Shown in pieces: positions 8,554 to 17,030 of a DNA stretch of 64,000 nucleotides (the first letter of the stretch is position 1; every line of letters begins with the position of its first letter). Origin of the DNA: Sulfitobacter noctilucicola (GTDB lineage Bacteria; Pseudomonadota; Alphaproteobacteria; Rhodobacterales; Rhodobacteraceae). Location: assembly GCF_000622385.1 (NCBI RefSeq), contig NZ_JASD01000006.1:62001-126000 (forward strand), written 5' to 3'. Below the pieces are notes generated by a model, which had not been told where the DNA came from, made no database searches, and saw only the letters and a program-made list of their open reading frames with translations. A program made the translations under genes and the position numbers.

Positions 8554-9216
8554 TCAGCTAGTTGAGAGCACGCTATCCGAAGCGGAGTAAAGATATACAG
8601 TCGAACCCATTTCGACATTTGGATAAAGCGCATTGATATGCGCCATCACCATCCGAACACAGCCTGAACTCGCGCGGCCCCCAATCGATCTGGGGTGAGG
8701 CGTGCCATGAATACGTAGATACGTATCACGCTGGCCCACGTAGAGGTAAATCGCACGGGAGCCGAGGGCATTTGTCGGACCTGGCTCCATGCCGTCAGCC
8801 CACTGGGCGTTCACAGGGTCACGCTCGATCATTGATTGGGTGGGTGTCCAATGCGGCCACTCAACCAGACGGCGCACCGTATAGGTGCCCGGTTCATAAA
8901 GATTGCCGCGCGCAATCGCGACGCCGTATCGCATCGCCGTGCCACCTTCTTCGATGTGGTAGAGGTATCTTGCGACAGCATCGACGTGGATATCGCCAGG
9001 CACCAGCCCATCCCGCGCCTCGACCCGTTGCGGCAGGAAACGCGGTGCAAGATCCCATGGGTTAGATGTCTCAAGAACGAAGTTTTCTGGAGTAACTTGC
9101 GCGTCCCAGGTAGCCTTTTGCGACGCAGATGGCCATGTGTTGGCGAAAGCGGGCGACGCCAGCGGGGCTGAAAAAAGAGCAGTCGTGGTTGCGATGAAAT
9201 GGCGTCTTGTCAACAT
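8554..9216 (-). CDS. Exported YkuD-type L,D-transpeptidase
   Basis: The protein has 220 residues. The N-terminus MLTRRHFIATTT resembles a twin-arginine signal, with a cleavage site near SPAFA. The catalytic region is typical of Rhodobacteraceae L,D-transpeptidases: RIHGTPHPRSIG followed by SSGCVRM with the catalytic Cys. It forms 3-3 cross-links or anchors proteins to peptidoglycan. It is the second YkuD protein in this block. Its upstream region has a promoter with a 19-bp spacer (9278-9308), suggesting metal-dependent expression. Confidence 0.88.
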   Translation of the reverse strand: MLTRRHFIATTTALFSAPLASPAFANTWPSASQKATWDAQVTPENFVLETSNPWDLAPRFLPQRVEARDGLVPGDIHVDAVARYLYHIEEGGTAMRYGVAIARGNLYEPGTYTVRRLVEWPHWTPTQSMIERDPVNAQWADGMEPGPTNALGSRAIYLYVGQRDTYLRIHGTPHPRSIGGRASSGCVRMVMAHINALYPNVEMGSTVYLYSASDSVLSTS

Positions 9217-9277
9217 GTTGAACTTGTCTCCGTCCTAATAGTCAATTTGCGTATTATGTGCCGCATGCTCCATAAGA

Positions 9278-9308
9278 CAGGTACAACCTACACCAACTGG
9301 AGGTTCAA
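9278..9308 (-). promoter_or_regulatory. MerR/CueR-like promoter upstream of the L,D-transpeptidase
   Basis: On the minus strand, TTGAAC (9308-9303) and TACCTG (9283-9278) are 19 bp apart. The spacer is a partial dyad beginning ACCTCCA and ending GTAGGT (6 of 9 pairs match), which resembles copper-responsive CueR/HmrR operators more than the zinc-type dyads elsewhere in the window. No regulator gene is adjacent. Confidence 0.5.
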
Positions 9309-9613
9309 TAAGAATCTTCGCTTCACACAAATTCGTGTATTTGCATTTGCGTACTGACAACATTTTGTCACGCGACGGAGGCCAGCAAGCAGTGGCCGCT
9401 TTCGGGAAAACTCGGCGGCGGCGTGAGCTTCCCCTTAAATCGGGGCTGAAAAAGGTCGAACGACAGCTTTGTGCAGCGGATTCAGGTCATTTGCGTGGCG
9501 TGCAGAATCTAGGACTCTGGACTCTTTACAGCCATTCGCCGCGTGCGGGCCCAGTGCCCGGTATGCCGGCGGACCCTATCCATCAAAGATGAACTGGCGG
9601 CTAGCTGAGGAGC

Positions 9614-9841
9614 CTATCCGCCCTCGTCTCTTCCGATCCGTCTCAATCCGTCGAAGTCGATTTCCTGCTTCTGTTCCGCAGTGAGAGCCGGCCGGATTTC
9701 CGACACCGGCTGGGGCCCGTGGACGTCCCACATCACCGCATGCCCGCCTGTACTCCAGCGATAAACCCAACCAACAGTGTTGCACCCATCGGTCCCGATC
9801 AGATTGGCGATCGCGACGCCCTCACCTTTATCATCGTTCAC
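9614..9841 (-). CDS. Small hypothetical protein
   Basis: A 75-residue frame starting at GTG, with a GGAAG stretch about 12 bases upstream. Codon usage is GC3-rich like the neighbouring conjugation genes, and the product has a coherent core (DGCNTVGWVYRW, then a tail rich in D/E and K/R). I do not recognise a family. It lies between the metal block and the transfer region, transcribed in the same direction as the XRE regulator upstream. It may be a small accessory gene of the conjugative element. Confidence 0.45.
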   Translation of the reverse strand: MNDDKGEGVAIANLIGTDGCNTVGWVYRWSTGGHAVMWDVHGPQPVSEIRPALTAEQKQEIDFDGLRRIGRDEGG

Positions 9842-10008
9842 TGTTTACTGACTTCCTGCACTTTGGCTCTTCTTTTGCGGCGTGACGTGCTTTGGTGCTT
9901 GCTTGCACCGCATGCCGCACTTGGTGGATGTTGGCTGATTGCTCTTCCTGAAAGAACTCACTTCACATGAGGACGCACGAAGCTAGGCGTCCCAAAAATT
10001 CTTTGCTG

Positions 10009-10266
10009 TCAAATCCTGTGGTCGGGCTCCGTGGCGGCTTCGACAATCGACAAGACTTCTTCTTTGTCAAAGCCAATGACCCTCGCCAGAACTGTAAACT
10101 CCACGACGTCGATTCGGCGCTCGCCGCTTTCGAGACGCGCCACAAACGACTGGTGGCGTTTGAGCTTGGCCGCCAACTGCTGCTGGCTGAGACCCGCATT
10201 CTGACGTGCATCAACCAACGCACGGACGAGCGCCAACTGGCCATTTGTTCTGATTGTTTTTGCCAC
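10009..10266 (-). CDS. XRE-family helix-turn-helix regulator
   Basis: 85 residues, nearly all one Cro/CI-type HTH: ARQNAGLSQQQLAAKL, the recognition helix around SFVARLESGERRID, and the closing VLARVIGFD. Proteins of this size act as repressors of mobile-element genes. The start is GTG at 10266. The upstream DNA contains dyads (TCACA..TGTGA near the start, and TATCTA-N5-TAGATA at 10310-10326) suited to autoregulation. Its position at the edge of the T4SS operon makes it a candidate repressor of transfer genes. Confidence 0.82.
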   Translation of the reverse strand: MAKTIRTNGQLALVRALVDARQNAGLSQQQLAAKLKRHQSFVARLESGERRIDVVEFTVLARVIGFDKEEVLSIVEAATEPDHRI

Positions 10267-10309
10267 GCGTCACATACCTTTTGTGACGTCGCTAGCGGAT
10301 GAAATCTGT

Positions 10310-10326
10310 TATCTAAAAAGTAGATA
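10310..10326. promoter_or_regulatory. Dyad TATCTA-N5-TAGATA upstream of the XRE gene
   Basis: A perfect 6-bp inverted repeat with a 5-bp AT-rich centre, about 45 bp upstream of the XRE start codon and between it and the next minus-strand gene. It is a plausible operator or promoter element; the binding protein is inferred. Confidence 0.4.
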
Positions 10327-10390
10327 TTTGAGGGTGTTATCGGCGTCTGGTTTCCGTTGGGTGCAAGCCTGATGCACACCCGATCGCCCA

Positions 10391-10711
10391 TCAATCCCCC
10401 ACCAGTTCGAGAAACCGGCCGTAGTCCTGACTGACTTCACGGGCTTCTTCGAAGGCACGCGCACGCTCCTGCTCCAGGCAGCGAAAGTAGTCCTGAATGT
10501 CCGTGATGTAGACCTCGAAGTCCTGCCGGATGATGTCAGCATAGTCCCGGGCGGCCTGCGAATCGCTTGGAACGAACGGTCGGACCGGGGCGAGGCAGGA
10601 CCCGGCCTGGCTTGCGACCGGAGCGAGCATCAGCAAGGCCACAGCCTGAATCTTCACCCATCGGCTCAACCGCAGGTTTCTGAAACCCCTATTTTCCTTG
10701 ATAGATGCCAA
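10391..10711 (-). CDS. Small secreted protein of the conjugation region, unknown function
   Basis: A signal peptide (hydrophobic VKIQAVALLMLAPVASQA) is followed by about 70 charged residues, mostly helical (RQDFEVYITDIQDYFRCLEQERARAFEEAREV), with two cysteines. I do not recognise a named family. The start shown is TTG at 10711; a GTG at 10657 would give a shorter and cleaner signal peptide and may be the real start. It is divergent from the T4SS operon and shares its intergenic region. Confidence 0.6.
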   Translation of the reverse strand: MASIKENRGFRNLRLSRWVKIQAVALLMLAPVASQAGSCLAPVRPFVPSDSQAARDYADIIRQDFEVYITDIQDYFRCLEQERARAFEEAREVSQDYGRFLELVGD

Positions 10712-10755
10712 TGGCCGTGCCTAGAGTTTGAGTAACCGAGATACAGCCGTACCTG

Positions 10756-10789
10756 CTGCAATATATCATTGCAGTTAATAGTATACTAT
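10756..10789. promoter_or_regulatory. Paired palindromes in the T4SS operon control region
   Basis: Two dyads lie side by side in an AT-rich stretch: CTGCAA-N7-TTGCAG (10756-10774) and the perfect 12-bp palindrome ATAGTATACTAT (10778-10789). They sit between the divergent secreted-protein gene and the first gene of the transfer operon, where a repressor of conjugation would bind. The XRE protein at 10009-10266 is the nearest candidate. Confidence 0.45.
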
Positions 10790-10813
10790 CGTAACACTGG
10801 GCTTCAAGTAGGA

Positions 10814-11209
10814 ATGCCCGGGCGTTGCGTGTTTGAAGAAAGCGTGAGCCGGGCCATGAACTGGGACATCGAAGCACCAAATGTGGTTACGGAAGCACGT
10901 TTCCGCGAACTCGTGGAAAGCGGCTATAGCGCTGAAATCCTGTGCCAGGAGTCGGCACACAAGAAGGGCCCGAGTTATTACGGGGTCTGGATCATGCGTG
11001 TCGTCTCTGACGAGGGCGTGGAGAAGCTACTGGTCACGGCCCGCACCCGGACGACCTATAACGACATCAAGATCCGCGAGTTCAAAACCATCACGGGCGT
11101 GGTCTCCTTCCTCATCGGGATCGGTTTCTCCCACGCCGATGTCCCGCTCGAAGAAGGCCAGCGGACAACGCACACGCTGGCTGCGACCGACAAAGGCAGC
11201 AGCAAGTAG
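10814..11209 (+). CDS. Conserved hypothetical protein, first gene of the T4SS operon
   Basis: A soluble protein of about 117-131 residues with no signal peptide. A distinctive block runs [17 protein letters not shown], then [10 protein letters not shown] and a hydrophobic helix near the C-terminus. I do not recognise the fold. The start is uncertain: ATG 10814 has AGGA directly before it, and ATG 10856 (MNWDIEAP) would give a more compact protein. Its 3' end overlaps the transglycosylase gene by about 70 bases, so it belongs to the transfer operon. Confidence 0.65.
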   Translation: MPGRCVFEESVSRAMNWDIEAPNVVTEARFRELVESGYSAEILCQESAHKKGPSYYGVWIMRVVSDEGVEKLLVTARTRTTYNDIKIREFKTITGVVSFLIGIGFSHADVPLEEGQRTTHTLAATDKGSSK

Positions 11210-11873
11210 CCTTCTCCTTGTCTGGTATCTCGCGGGTCCCGCAACTGCGCAGATGGTGCTGGTCATGGAGAGCGATGGCTCTCTGACCCCGTCTCGCTCT
11301 CAGGACAGATTTGCGCGCAACTACAACGACGGCATCGGCCAGGGTTCGGCGGCTGATGAGCTGGCAATCCTCGGTGAAGAAGACCTAGCTATTGAACCTG
11401 ACACGTTGCGTTTTGCAGCCCTCTCGCGGCCTGCGCCCCTGGCCCGCGTGGACGTCCTGGCGGCCATCGAGACCACTGCCCTTCGCTACGCCGGGCATCC
11501 CGGCCTGCGCCGTGCCGAGCTGTCCGTCACCGCGTGGCTGACCCTCTATCGCGCCAATATCGAGGTGGAGAGCGCCTACCGACAGGATGCGGTCTCGAGC
11601 GCTGGCGCCATTGGCCTTGGTCAATTGATGCCCGCGACGGCGCGCGATCTCGGCGTTGACCCGCGTGATCCGCTTCAGAACCTCGACGGCTCCGCCCGCT
11701 ACCTTGCGATGATGCTGGAGACGTTCGGCGATCCGCGTCTTGCCCTCGCAGCCTACAACGCCGGCCCGGATGCGGTCCGCCAGTATGGCGGCATTCCACC
11801 CTACCGAGAAACCCAAAACCACGTCGCGCGCGTCATGGCCGTCGTGGCCCAATTGGAAGAGTCAGATTCATGA
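11139..11873 (+). CDS. VirB1-like lytic transglycosylase
   Basis: An N-terminal basic stretch and signal peptide ([15 protein letters not shown]) precede a C-terminal SLT domain. The catalytic Glu lies in [14 protein letters not shown], followed by [14 protein letters not shown] and [11 protein letters not shown]. Such enzymes open peptidoglycan for assembly of the type IV channel. The ATG at 11139 is chosen because it places the basic region and hydrophobic core correctly; it overlaps the previous gene. The stop overlaps the virB2 start. Confidence 0.85.
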   Translation: MSRSKKASGQRTRWLRPTKAAASSLLLVWYLAGPATAQMVLVMESDGSLTPSRSQDRFARNYNDGIGQGSAADELAILGEEDLAIEPDTLRFAALSRPAPLARVDVLAAIETTALRYAGHPGLRRAELSVTAWLTLYRANIEVESAYRQDAVSSAGAIGLGQLMPATARDLGVDPRDPLQNLDGSARYLAMMLETFGDPRLALAAYNAGPDAVRQYGGIPPYRETQNHVARVMAVVAQLEESDS

Positions 11874-12163
11874 GACAGATTTCAAACCTATTCGTCGCCT
11901 CACTGGCGATCTTCCTGCTCAATGCAGAACCGGCCCTCGCGCAGAGCATCGACCTCTCCCCGATCCAGAGCCTATTGCAGGGCATCGTCGATGCGTTGAC
12001 CGGCCCGCTTGGCGTCGTCATCGCGACGCTCGCCGTGCTCGGTGTTTTCCTGAGCTGGTTCTTCAACATCATCGATCTGCGGCAGGCACTCTGGGTGCTT
12101 GTCGGCATCGCCGGAGTTGCAGCCGCCCCCACCATCGTTGCTGCGGTCTTTGCCGGTGGCTGA
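11870..12163 (+). CDS. virB2: VirB2/TrbC-family pilin
   Basis: 97 residues: a signal peptide ending near EPALAQ, then two hydrophobic helices (about 45-67 and 72-95) separated by a short polar loop, the standard pro-pilin layout. After processing it would form the conjugative pilus. It overlaps the VirB1-like gene by four bases and is followed at once by virB3. Confidence 0.85.
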   Translation: MRQISNLFVASLAIFLLNAEPALAQSIDLSPIQSLLQGIVDALTGPLGVVIATLAVLGVFLSWFFNIIDLRQALWVLVGIAGVAAAPTIVAAVFAGG

Positions 12164-12434
12164 GCGCTCGCCTCTCTTTCTCGGCCTCGTGCGCCCGCCG
12201 AAGCTTCTGGGCCTGCCCATCATGTACGCGATGGTCTGGCTATTTGGCTCGGTGCTCCTGTTCGTCTGGGTCCAGCACATCGCGGTGCTGGGCGTGGCCG
12301 CCCTGCTCTACCCTGTGCTTTGGAAGGCTGCAGATTGGGACCCGCGCTTCATAGATGTGATGATGACGGCGCTGCAGGAAACCCCACCGACGCGCAACCG
12401 CTCTATTCATGGCGGGGACAGTTATGCGCCCTAA
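12156..12434 (+). CDS. virB3: VirB3-family inner-membrane T4SS protein
   Basis: About 92 residues beginning with the typical [19 protein letters not shown], followed by two adjacent membrane helices and a short cytoplasmic tail. VirB3 works with the VirB4 ATPase in pilus assembly. The GTG at 12156 overlaps the virB2 stop; a TTG at 12150 is an equally possible start. The 3' end overlaps virB4. Confidence 0.83.
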   Translation: MAERSPLFLGLVRPPKLLGLPIMYAMVWLFGSVLLFVWVQHIAVLGVAALLYPVLWKAADWDPRFIDVMMTALQETPPTRNRSIHGGDSYAP

Positions 12435-14799
12435 TACTGCCATGGGCGAAACGCTCGATCCCCGCACCATGACGCCGGACTGGTATGCCCGCGAAACCCG
12501 CCTCGCGCATATGCTGCCTTATGTCAGCCTGGTCAATGACCGCACCGTGCGGACGCGGGTCAACGAGCTTTTCCAGTGCATCCGTCTCGACGGGGTCAAC
12601 AGCTATACGACCGATGATGCCTATCTCGATAAGGTGACCGCACTCTTCGCCCGGATCATCGCGCAGCTGGGGCCGGAGTTCAGTTACTACGTCCACAAGG
12701 TCTCCAAGGCGATCACACCGGACCTCGAGCCCGTGCGCGAGGACAGCTTTGCGGGGAAAGTTGACCGTGTCTGGCGCGAGAAACTCGAAACAAGCGGGCT
12801 GCGCGACAAAACCCTGACCCTCACGGTCATTCACCGCCCGCCCCCGAAAAGCGTCCTGCCGTTCCTGAACCGCAGCGCGCCGGATCGTCTCAAGGAGGTC
12901 ACGCAGAAACGATTGCGTCGGTTGGGCGAGGCCGTGAGTATGTTCGTGTCAGGCCTGACGGAGCTGAACCCGCGCGTGCTAACAGCGCAAAGCGGCGAGC
13001 TGATCGGCTTTCTGGGCGCGCTGAACACCGGCCAGGAACTGCCGCTCTATCCGGCAAACACCTACGGCTTCCTGTCCTTCAACGTCGCCAACACCCGCGT
13101 GACGTTTCAGGGGGATCACTTCGAGCTCTCCGAAGGCGTGGTGGGCCATCGCTTTGGGAAGAGTTTCACCATCGGGGAATACTCCGAAGCCACCTCCTGC
13201 ACCATGTTCGACATGCTGAACCTGCCGGTCGACATGATCGTCACGCACTCCTTCACGCCGATCAACTCGAACCTCATGGCGGGTCGGATCAAGCGGCAAA
13301 AGCGTCAGATGCAAGCCAGCCAGGACGCGGCCCTCTCGCTCATGGAAGCGCTCGACATCGCCGCCGATGATCTGGAGGCCAAACGCCAGAGCTTCGGCGA
13401 GCACCACATGGTGGTGACGATCTTCTGCGATACGCTGGACGAGTTGCAAACGCTCAGCGCCGAGATCGTCAACGCCGCCGCTGCCGAAGGCGTGAAGATG
13501 ATCGGCGAACGGGTCGCCGCCAAGGCGCATTACCTCAGCCAGCATCCCGGCAACCAGCCCAAGCGCGTGCGCGCCAGTGCGATCACCAATCGCAACTTCG
13601 CGGATTTCGCGGCGTTTCATCGGACCCAGCTAGGCAAACCCGCCGCGAAGACACCCTGGGGCAAGGTCATCACCTATCTACCAACGCCCGAACAGAGCGC
13701 CTACCGGTTCTCCTATCACGAGCAGGGCAGCCCGGACAAAGAACCGACCAGCGGCCATACCCTGATCATGGGACGGCCCGGGTCCGGCAAGTCGGTGCTT
13801 TCCGCATTCCTCATGACGCAAGCCCGTCGCGCAGGGGCGCGGATCTTCGTCTTCGATTACCGTCTCGGTATGGAGATGGCGGTCCGCGCCAATGGCGGGC
13901 GCTACGCGTCTTTGAAAGCCGGCCAACCCACAGGCCTCAACCCGCTTTGGACCGAAACAGATAGTCGCGGCACCGCCTGGCTCTCGGACTGGCTCGCCAC
14001 CCTGCTCTATCGTGCCGACAAACCGCTCACGCCTGCACAGACCAACCGCATCCAGGAAGTGGTGCGCCAGAACGCGCAGGCCACGAACCCCGCCTTACGG
14101 AACTGGCGGGATTTCGCATCGCTCTTTGTCTCCACCGACGATGGCGGCGATCTGCACCAGCGTTTGCTCGAGTGGACCGAAGAGGGCCGCTATGGCTGGA
14201 TCTTCGGGCAGACGCTGGAAGACACGTTCTCGCTCGAAGGCGATGTCGTCGGGTTCGATCTCACCGGCATTCTCGACAGCGAGGCCGAGAAAGAACGCAT
14301 GGCGGTCCTCTCCTATCTCTTTCGCCGGGTCGAGCGCGAGATCGAGGATCGCCGCCCCACCATCATCGTCATCGACGAGGCCTGGAAGGCGCTCGACAAC
14401 GCGTATTTCGCCGAGCGGCTGTCGAACTGGCTCGTGACCGCGCGCAAGCAGAACACCGTTGCGGTAATGATGACGCAATACGCCAGCCAGCTCGAGCGCA
14501 CCCGAACCGGCAAGACCATCGTCGAAGCGGTGCCCACACAAATCCTGCTTCCGAACATCCGCGCCCATGCGGCCGACTACGCGATGCTGAACCTCCATGA
14601 GAAGGAACTCGACGTGCTTCTCAACACCGGCAGCGACAGCCGCTTGGCCCTCATCCGCGACGACCAGGGCTCGATCGTCATTGATGCCGATCTGAGCGCC
14701 CTCGGGCCCAATCTCACCATCCTCGGCGGCATGGAAAAAGGCGAGGCGCTCGTCGGCGCCGATTACCGCGACCGCCCAGACTTTTGGAGGCTTTCATGA
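12409..14799 (+). CDS. virB4: VirB4-family conjugation ATPase
   Basis: 796 residues, the usual VirB4/CagE length. The C-terminal RecA-like half has Walker A GRPGSGKS (about 455-462), Walker B IIVIDEAWK and the VirB4 motif VMMTQYASQLERT. It energises pilus biogenesis and substrate passage at the inner membrane. The ATG at 12409 lies inside virB3; ATG 12424 is the alternative. Its stop overlaps the start of a 55-residue lipoprotein gene. Confidence 0.93.
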   Translation: MAGTVMRPNTAMGETLDPRTMTPDWYARETRLAHMLPYVSLVNDRTVRTRVNELFQCIRLDGVNSYTTDDAYLDKVTALFARIIAQLGPEFSYYVHKVSKAITPDLEPVREDSFAGKVDRVWREKLETSGLRDKTLTLTVIHRPPPKSVLPFLNRSAPDRLKEVTQKRLRRLGEAVSMFVSGLTELNPRVLTAQSGELIGFLGALNTGQELPLYPANTYGFLSFNVANTRVTFQGDHFELSEGVVGHRFGKSFTIGEYSEATSCTMFDMLNLPVDMIVTHSFTPINSNLMAGRIKRQKRQMQASQDAALSLMEALDIAADDLEAKRQSFGEHHMVVTIFCDTLDELQTLSAEIVNAAAAEGVKMIGERVAAKAHYLSQHPGNQPKRVRASAITNRNFADFAAFHRTQLGKPAAKTPWGKVITYLPTPEQSAYRFSYHEQGSPDKEPTSGHTLIMGRPGSGKSVLSAFLMTQARRAGARIFVFDYRLGMEMAVRANGGRYASLKAGQPTGLNPLWTETDSRGTAWLSDWLATLLYRADKPLTPAQTNRIQEVVRQNAQATNPALRNWRDFASLFVSTDDGGDLHQRLLEWTEEGRYGWIFGQTLEDTFSLEGDVVGFDLTGILDSEAEKERMAVLSYLFRRVEREIEDRRPTIIVIDEAWKALDNAYFAERLSNWLVTARKQNTVAVMMTQYASQLERTRTGKTIVEAVPTQILLPNIRAHAADYAMLNLHEKELDVLLNTGSDSRLALIRDDQGSIVIDADLSALGPNLTILGGMEKGEALVGADYRDRPDFWRLS

Positions 14800-14963
14800 T
14801 TCGTACTCTGTTTCTTCTCACCGCGCTCGGCGCTTTGGCCTCATGCGCCCAGTACCAGGAACCGCAGGCCAATTGCTTTACCTTCCTCGCCTCGACGGCA
14901 CCCGTCGCACCAGATTGCACCTTCACACCCCTTGGCGCGCCGGGGGGCGACATTGAAGTCTAG
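14796..14963 (+). CDS. 55-residue lipoprotein between virB4 and the second transglycosylase
   Basis: The ATG overlaps the virB4 stop (ATGA), and the frame ends in TAG inside the next gene. The product has a signal peptide with lipobox LASC (Cys at 17), then a short domain with two more cysteines (NCF and DCTF) and a Gly/Pro tail. Its size and lipid anchor recall VirB7, which stabilises VirB9 at the outer membrane, although canonical virB7 lies nearer virB8. The role is inferred from position; the tight overlaps on both sides support it being translated. Confidence 0.7.
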   Translation: MIRTLFLLTALGALASCAQYQEPQANCFTFLASTAPVAPDCTFTPLGAPGGDIEV

Positions 14964-16107
14964 CCTGCCCCATATCCTGGCCCTTTGCCTGCTGCCCGGT
15001 CTCGCCCTGTCCCAAGGTGTGCCGACCAATGACAGCGGGCTGACCGCGCGCGATATCATTGAGACCGGCGATCGCGAGGCCGACTTGGCCCTGCAGGCGG
15101 ACAAGCTTGCCGTGCGCGAACTCATTGCCGAGATCGAACGCGACCAACTGGAAACCCTGCAACGCATCCTCGATGCCCAAACCAGCTTCGGCGGTCAGGG
15201 CCTACCCGCGATGGTTTCAGGGCTGGAAAACGGAAGCGGCGATCCAGCCCGTTCCGTCGAAGCGGTCTATGGCAATGCCGACATCGACCCCAATCCCGGC
15301 GGCGCACAGATGTTTGGCGATGCGGCGGAAAACATCGAGCAGCTCATCATCCGCGTCGCCCGGGAAACCAGCGGATTAGCGGGCGTGGGCCGCGCGGGCC
15401 TCTCCCCAGTCCAATGGCGAGCCCTGCTGCAGGCTCTCATCTGGCAGGAAAGCCGCTTCACCATCGGCGCCCGCTCGCCGGTCGGCGCTTTTGGCCTCAC
15501 CCAGATCATGCCCGGCACCGCCAGCGATCTTGGTATCAACCCGGAATATTATGACAGCCCCTACCTGCAGGTGCATGGCGGCGCGCGGTATCTGGCAGCC
15601 CAGCTCAACACCTTTGACGGCAATATCATCAACGCCCTCGCGGCCTACAACGCCGGACCCGGTCGCGTGTTCGAATATGGGGGCGTGCCACCCTTCCGCG
15701 AGACCCAGCACTACGTTCAGGTCATCCCCGAACGCTACAATCTCTACCTGGGCCGCATCGGCGGGATCGAAGCGCTCGGTACGATCGACCCGGCTCTGCT
15801 GGCCAATGCCAACCTCTCGATCACCGGGCATGGTGCGGCCTTCTATGGCAACAACTCACCCGCCGCGATCAGGCAAGCCGCCCTGCGCATCCAAGCCATC
15901 GTCCAGCGGATTTCTGAGACGGAAGACGTGCAGGAAAGCATCGCGCTCAACACCTATGCCCGCGCCGAACTCGTGCGTCTCGTCGCGGCCCGCATCCGGC
16001 TACAGGCGGCGCGCACCCGCGTCCTCTCCGCCGAGGAACTGGCACAGGTCAGCGCCCGCATGGCCGAGGGCGCGTTCATGGAATTCACGATCAGGGAGAT
16101 AGACTGA
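14953..16107 (+). CDS. Second lytic transglycosylase of the T4SS operon
   Basis: About 384 residues. A signal peptide (MKSSLPHILALCLLPGLALSQ) precedes a helical N-terminal part. The SLT domain has the catalytic Glu in LIWQESRFTIGARS, then VGAFGLTQIMPGTA and [11 protein letters not shown]. The TTG at 14953 is chosen because it starts the signal peptide and overlaps the lipoprotein stop; a TTG at 14932 is also in frame. A long C-terminal helical extension is unlike VirB1. Two transglycosylases in one T4SS operon is uncommon. Confidence 0.83.
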   Translation: MKSSLPHILALCLLPGLALSQGVPTNDSGLTARDIIETGDREADLALQADKLAVRELIAEIERDQLETLQRILDAQTSFGGQGLPAMVSGLENGSGDPARSVEAVYGNADIDPNPGGAQMFGDAAENIEQLIIRVARETSGLAGVGRAGLSPVQWRALLQALIWQESRFTIGARSPVGAFGLTQIMPGTASDLGINPEYYDSPYLQVHGGARYLAAQLNTFDGNIINALAAYNAGPGRVFEYGGVPPFRETQHYVQVIPERYNLYLGRIGGIEALGTIDPALLANANLSITGHGAAFYGNNSPAAIRQAALRIQAIVQRISETEDVQESIALNTYARAELVRLVAARIRLQAARTRVLSAEELAQVSARMAEGAFMEFTIREID

Positions 16108-16916
16108 TGGGACATTTACTCATGAAGACGGCTTTGGCCACGACACTTGGGATTGGCCTGCATTTCACCACTCCCGCCCCCGCCGCAGCGCAGGGCGTAC
16201 CCGTCGTCGACACCCAGAACATCGCGCAAAACATCCAGCAGCTCCGGCAGATGATCGAAGACGAGATCCTGCAAAACGAGCAGCTGACGCAGCTCCGCGA
16301 ACAGCTTGCGACACTCACGGACCAACTCGCGGAGCTGCAAAGAACCTACGAGGCGCTGACCCGTCTTGCCGAACTTCCAGAAATCATCCGTACCGAGATG
16401 GAGGACGAGCTGAACGGCCTGCTCGATCAGGAGTTCGGAGACATCCTCGCCACCATTGAAGCCATCAAGACGGGCGATTTCTCAGGCCTCTCGGGCTCTG
16501 GCGCGGGCGAGATCGAAACCCAGATGGACCGGGTCCTGGCCGATCTCGGATTTGACGATGACACGCTTTCGGAAATGGCCACCAGCGGCAATCCGGGCGC
16601 GAACCGAGTGGCGACCCAAGCCACAACCGGCGCGCTCGTCTCGGCGGCGGCCCAGAACAGCTACGAAGATGCCGGCCTATCACTCGAACGTGTCGACCGG
16701 CTCGTCGGGCTGATCGATGAAATGGATGAACTCAAGGAAAGCGTGGATCTCAACACGCGCGTGACGGCGGAACTCGCCATTGCGCTCGTCGCCATGTGGC
16801 AGCTCGAAGCCGTGCAGACCGTGGGCGACGGTACAGGCGGCGTGATCGATGCCGCCACCATCGCTGAAGAGCAGCGCTTCATGGATTTCACACTTCCCGA
16901 GTTGCGTGCGGATTAA
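16107..16916 (+). CDS. virB5: VirB5-like T4SS protein
   Basis: 269 residues: signal peptide ending APAAAQG, then a long helical region rich in Q/E/L (about 35-100) with coiled-coil character and a C-terminal helix block ending FTLPELRAD. This matches TrbJ/VirB5 proteins, minor pilus-tip components. It sits between the transglycosylase and virB8 as expected. Assignment rests on architecture and position rather than a sharp motif. Confidence 0.7.
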   Translation: MGHLLMKTALATTLGIGLHFTTPAPAAAQGVPVVDTQNIAQNIQQLRQMIEDEILQNEQLTQLREQLATLTDQLAELQRTYEALTRLAELPEIIRTEMEDELNGLLDQEFGDILATIEAIKTGDFSGLSGSGAGEIETQMDRVLADLGFDDDTLSEMATSGNPGANRVATQATTGALVSAAAQNSYEDAGLSLERVDRLVGLIDEMDELKESVDLNTRVTAELAIALVAMWQLEAVQTVGDGTGGVIDAATIAEEQRFMDFTLPELRAD

Positions 16917-17013
16917 GGCGTTTCGAAATTGACCCAGAAAATCAAACATCGGTTTTCGCGTACGAGCGAAGCGAGAGGCAGCGAAGAACCGATTCAGCTT
17001 GTTTCGAAACGCC
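16917..17013. repeat. 97-bp imperfect palindromic element between virB5 and virB8
   Basis: The ends are perfect 12-bp inverted repeats (GGCGTTTCGAAA and TTTCGAAACGCC). Inside them a second pair, ATCGGTT-TTCGC against GCGAAGAACCGAT, can also pair. The element starts one base after the virB5 stop and ends 17 bp before the virB8 start. It looks like a small REP/MITE-like insertion or an mRNA processing hairpin; no open frame is present. Confidence 0.65.
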
Positions 17014-17030
17014 GAGCTGAGGTGTGACGC

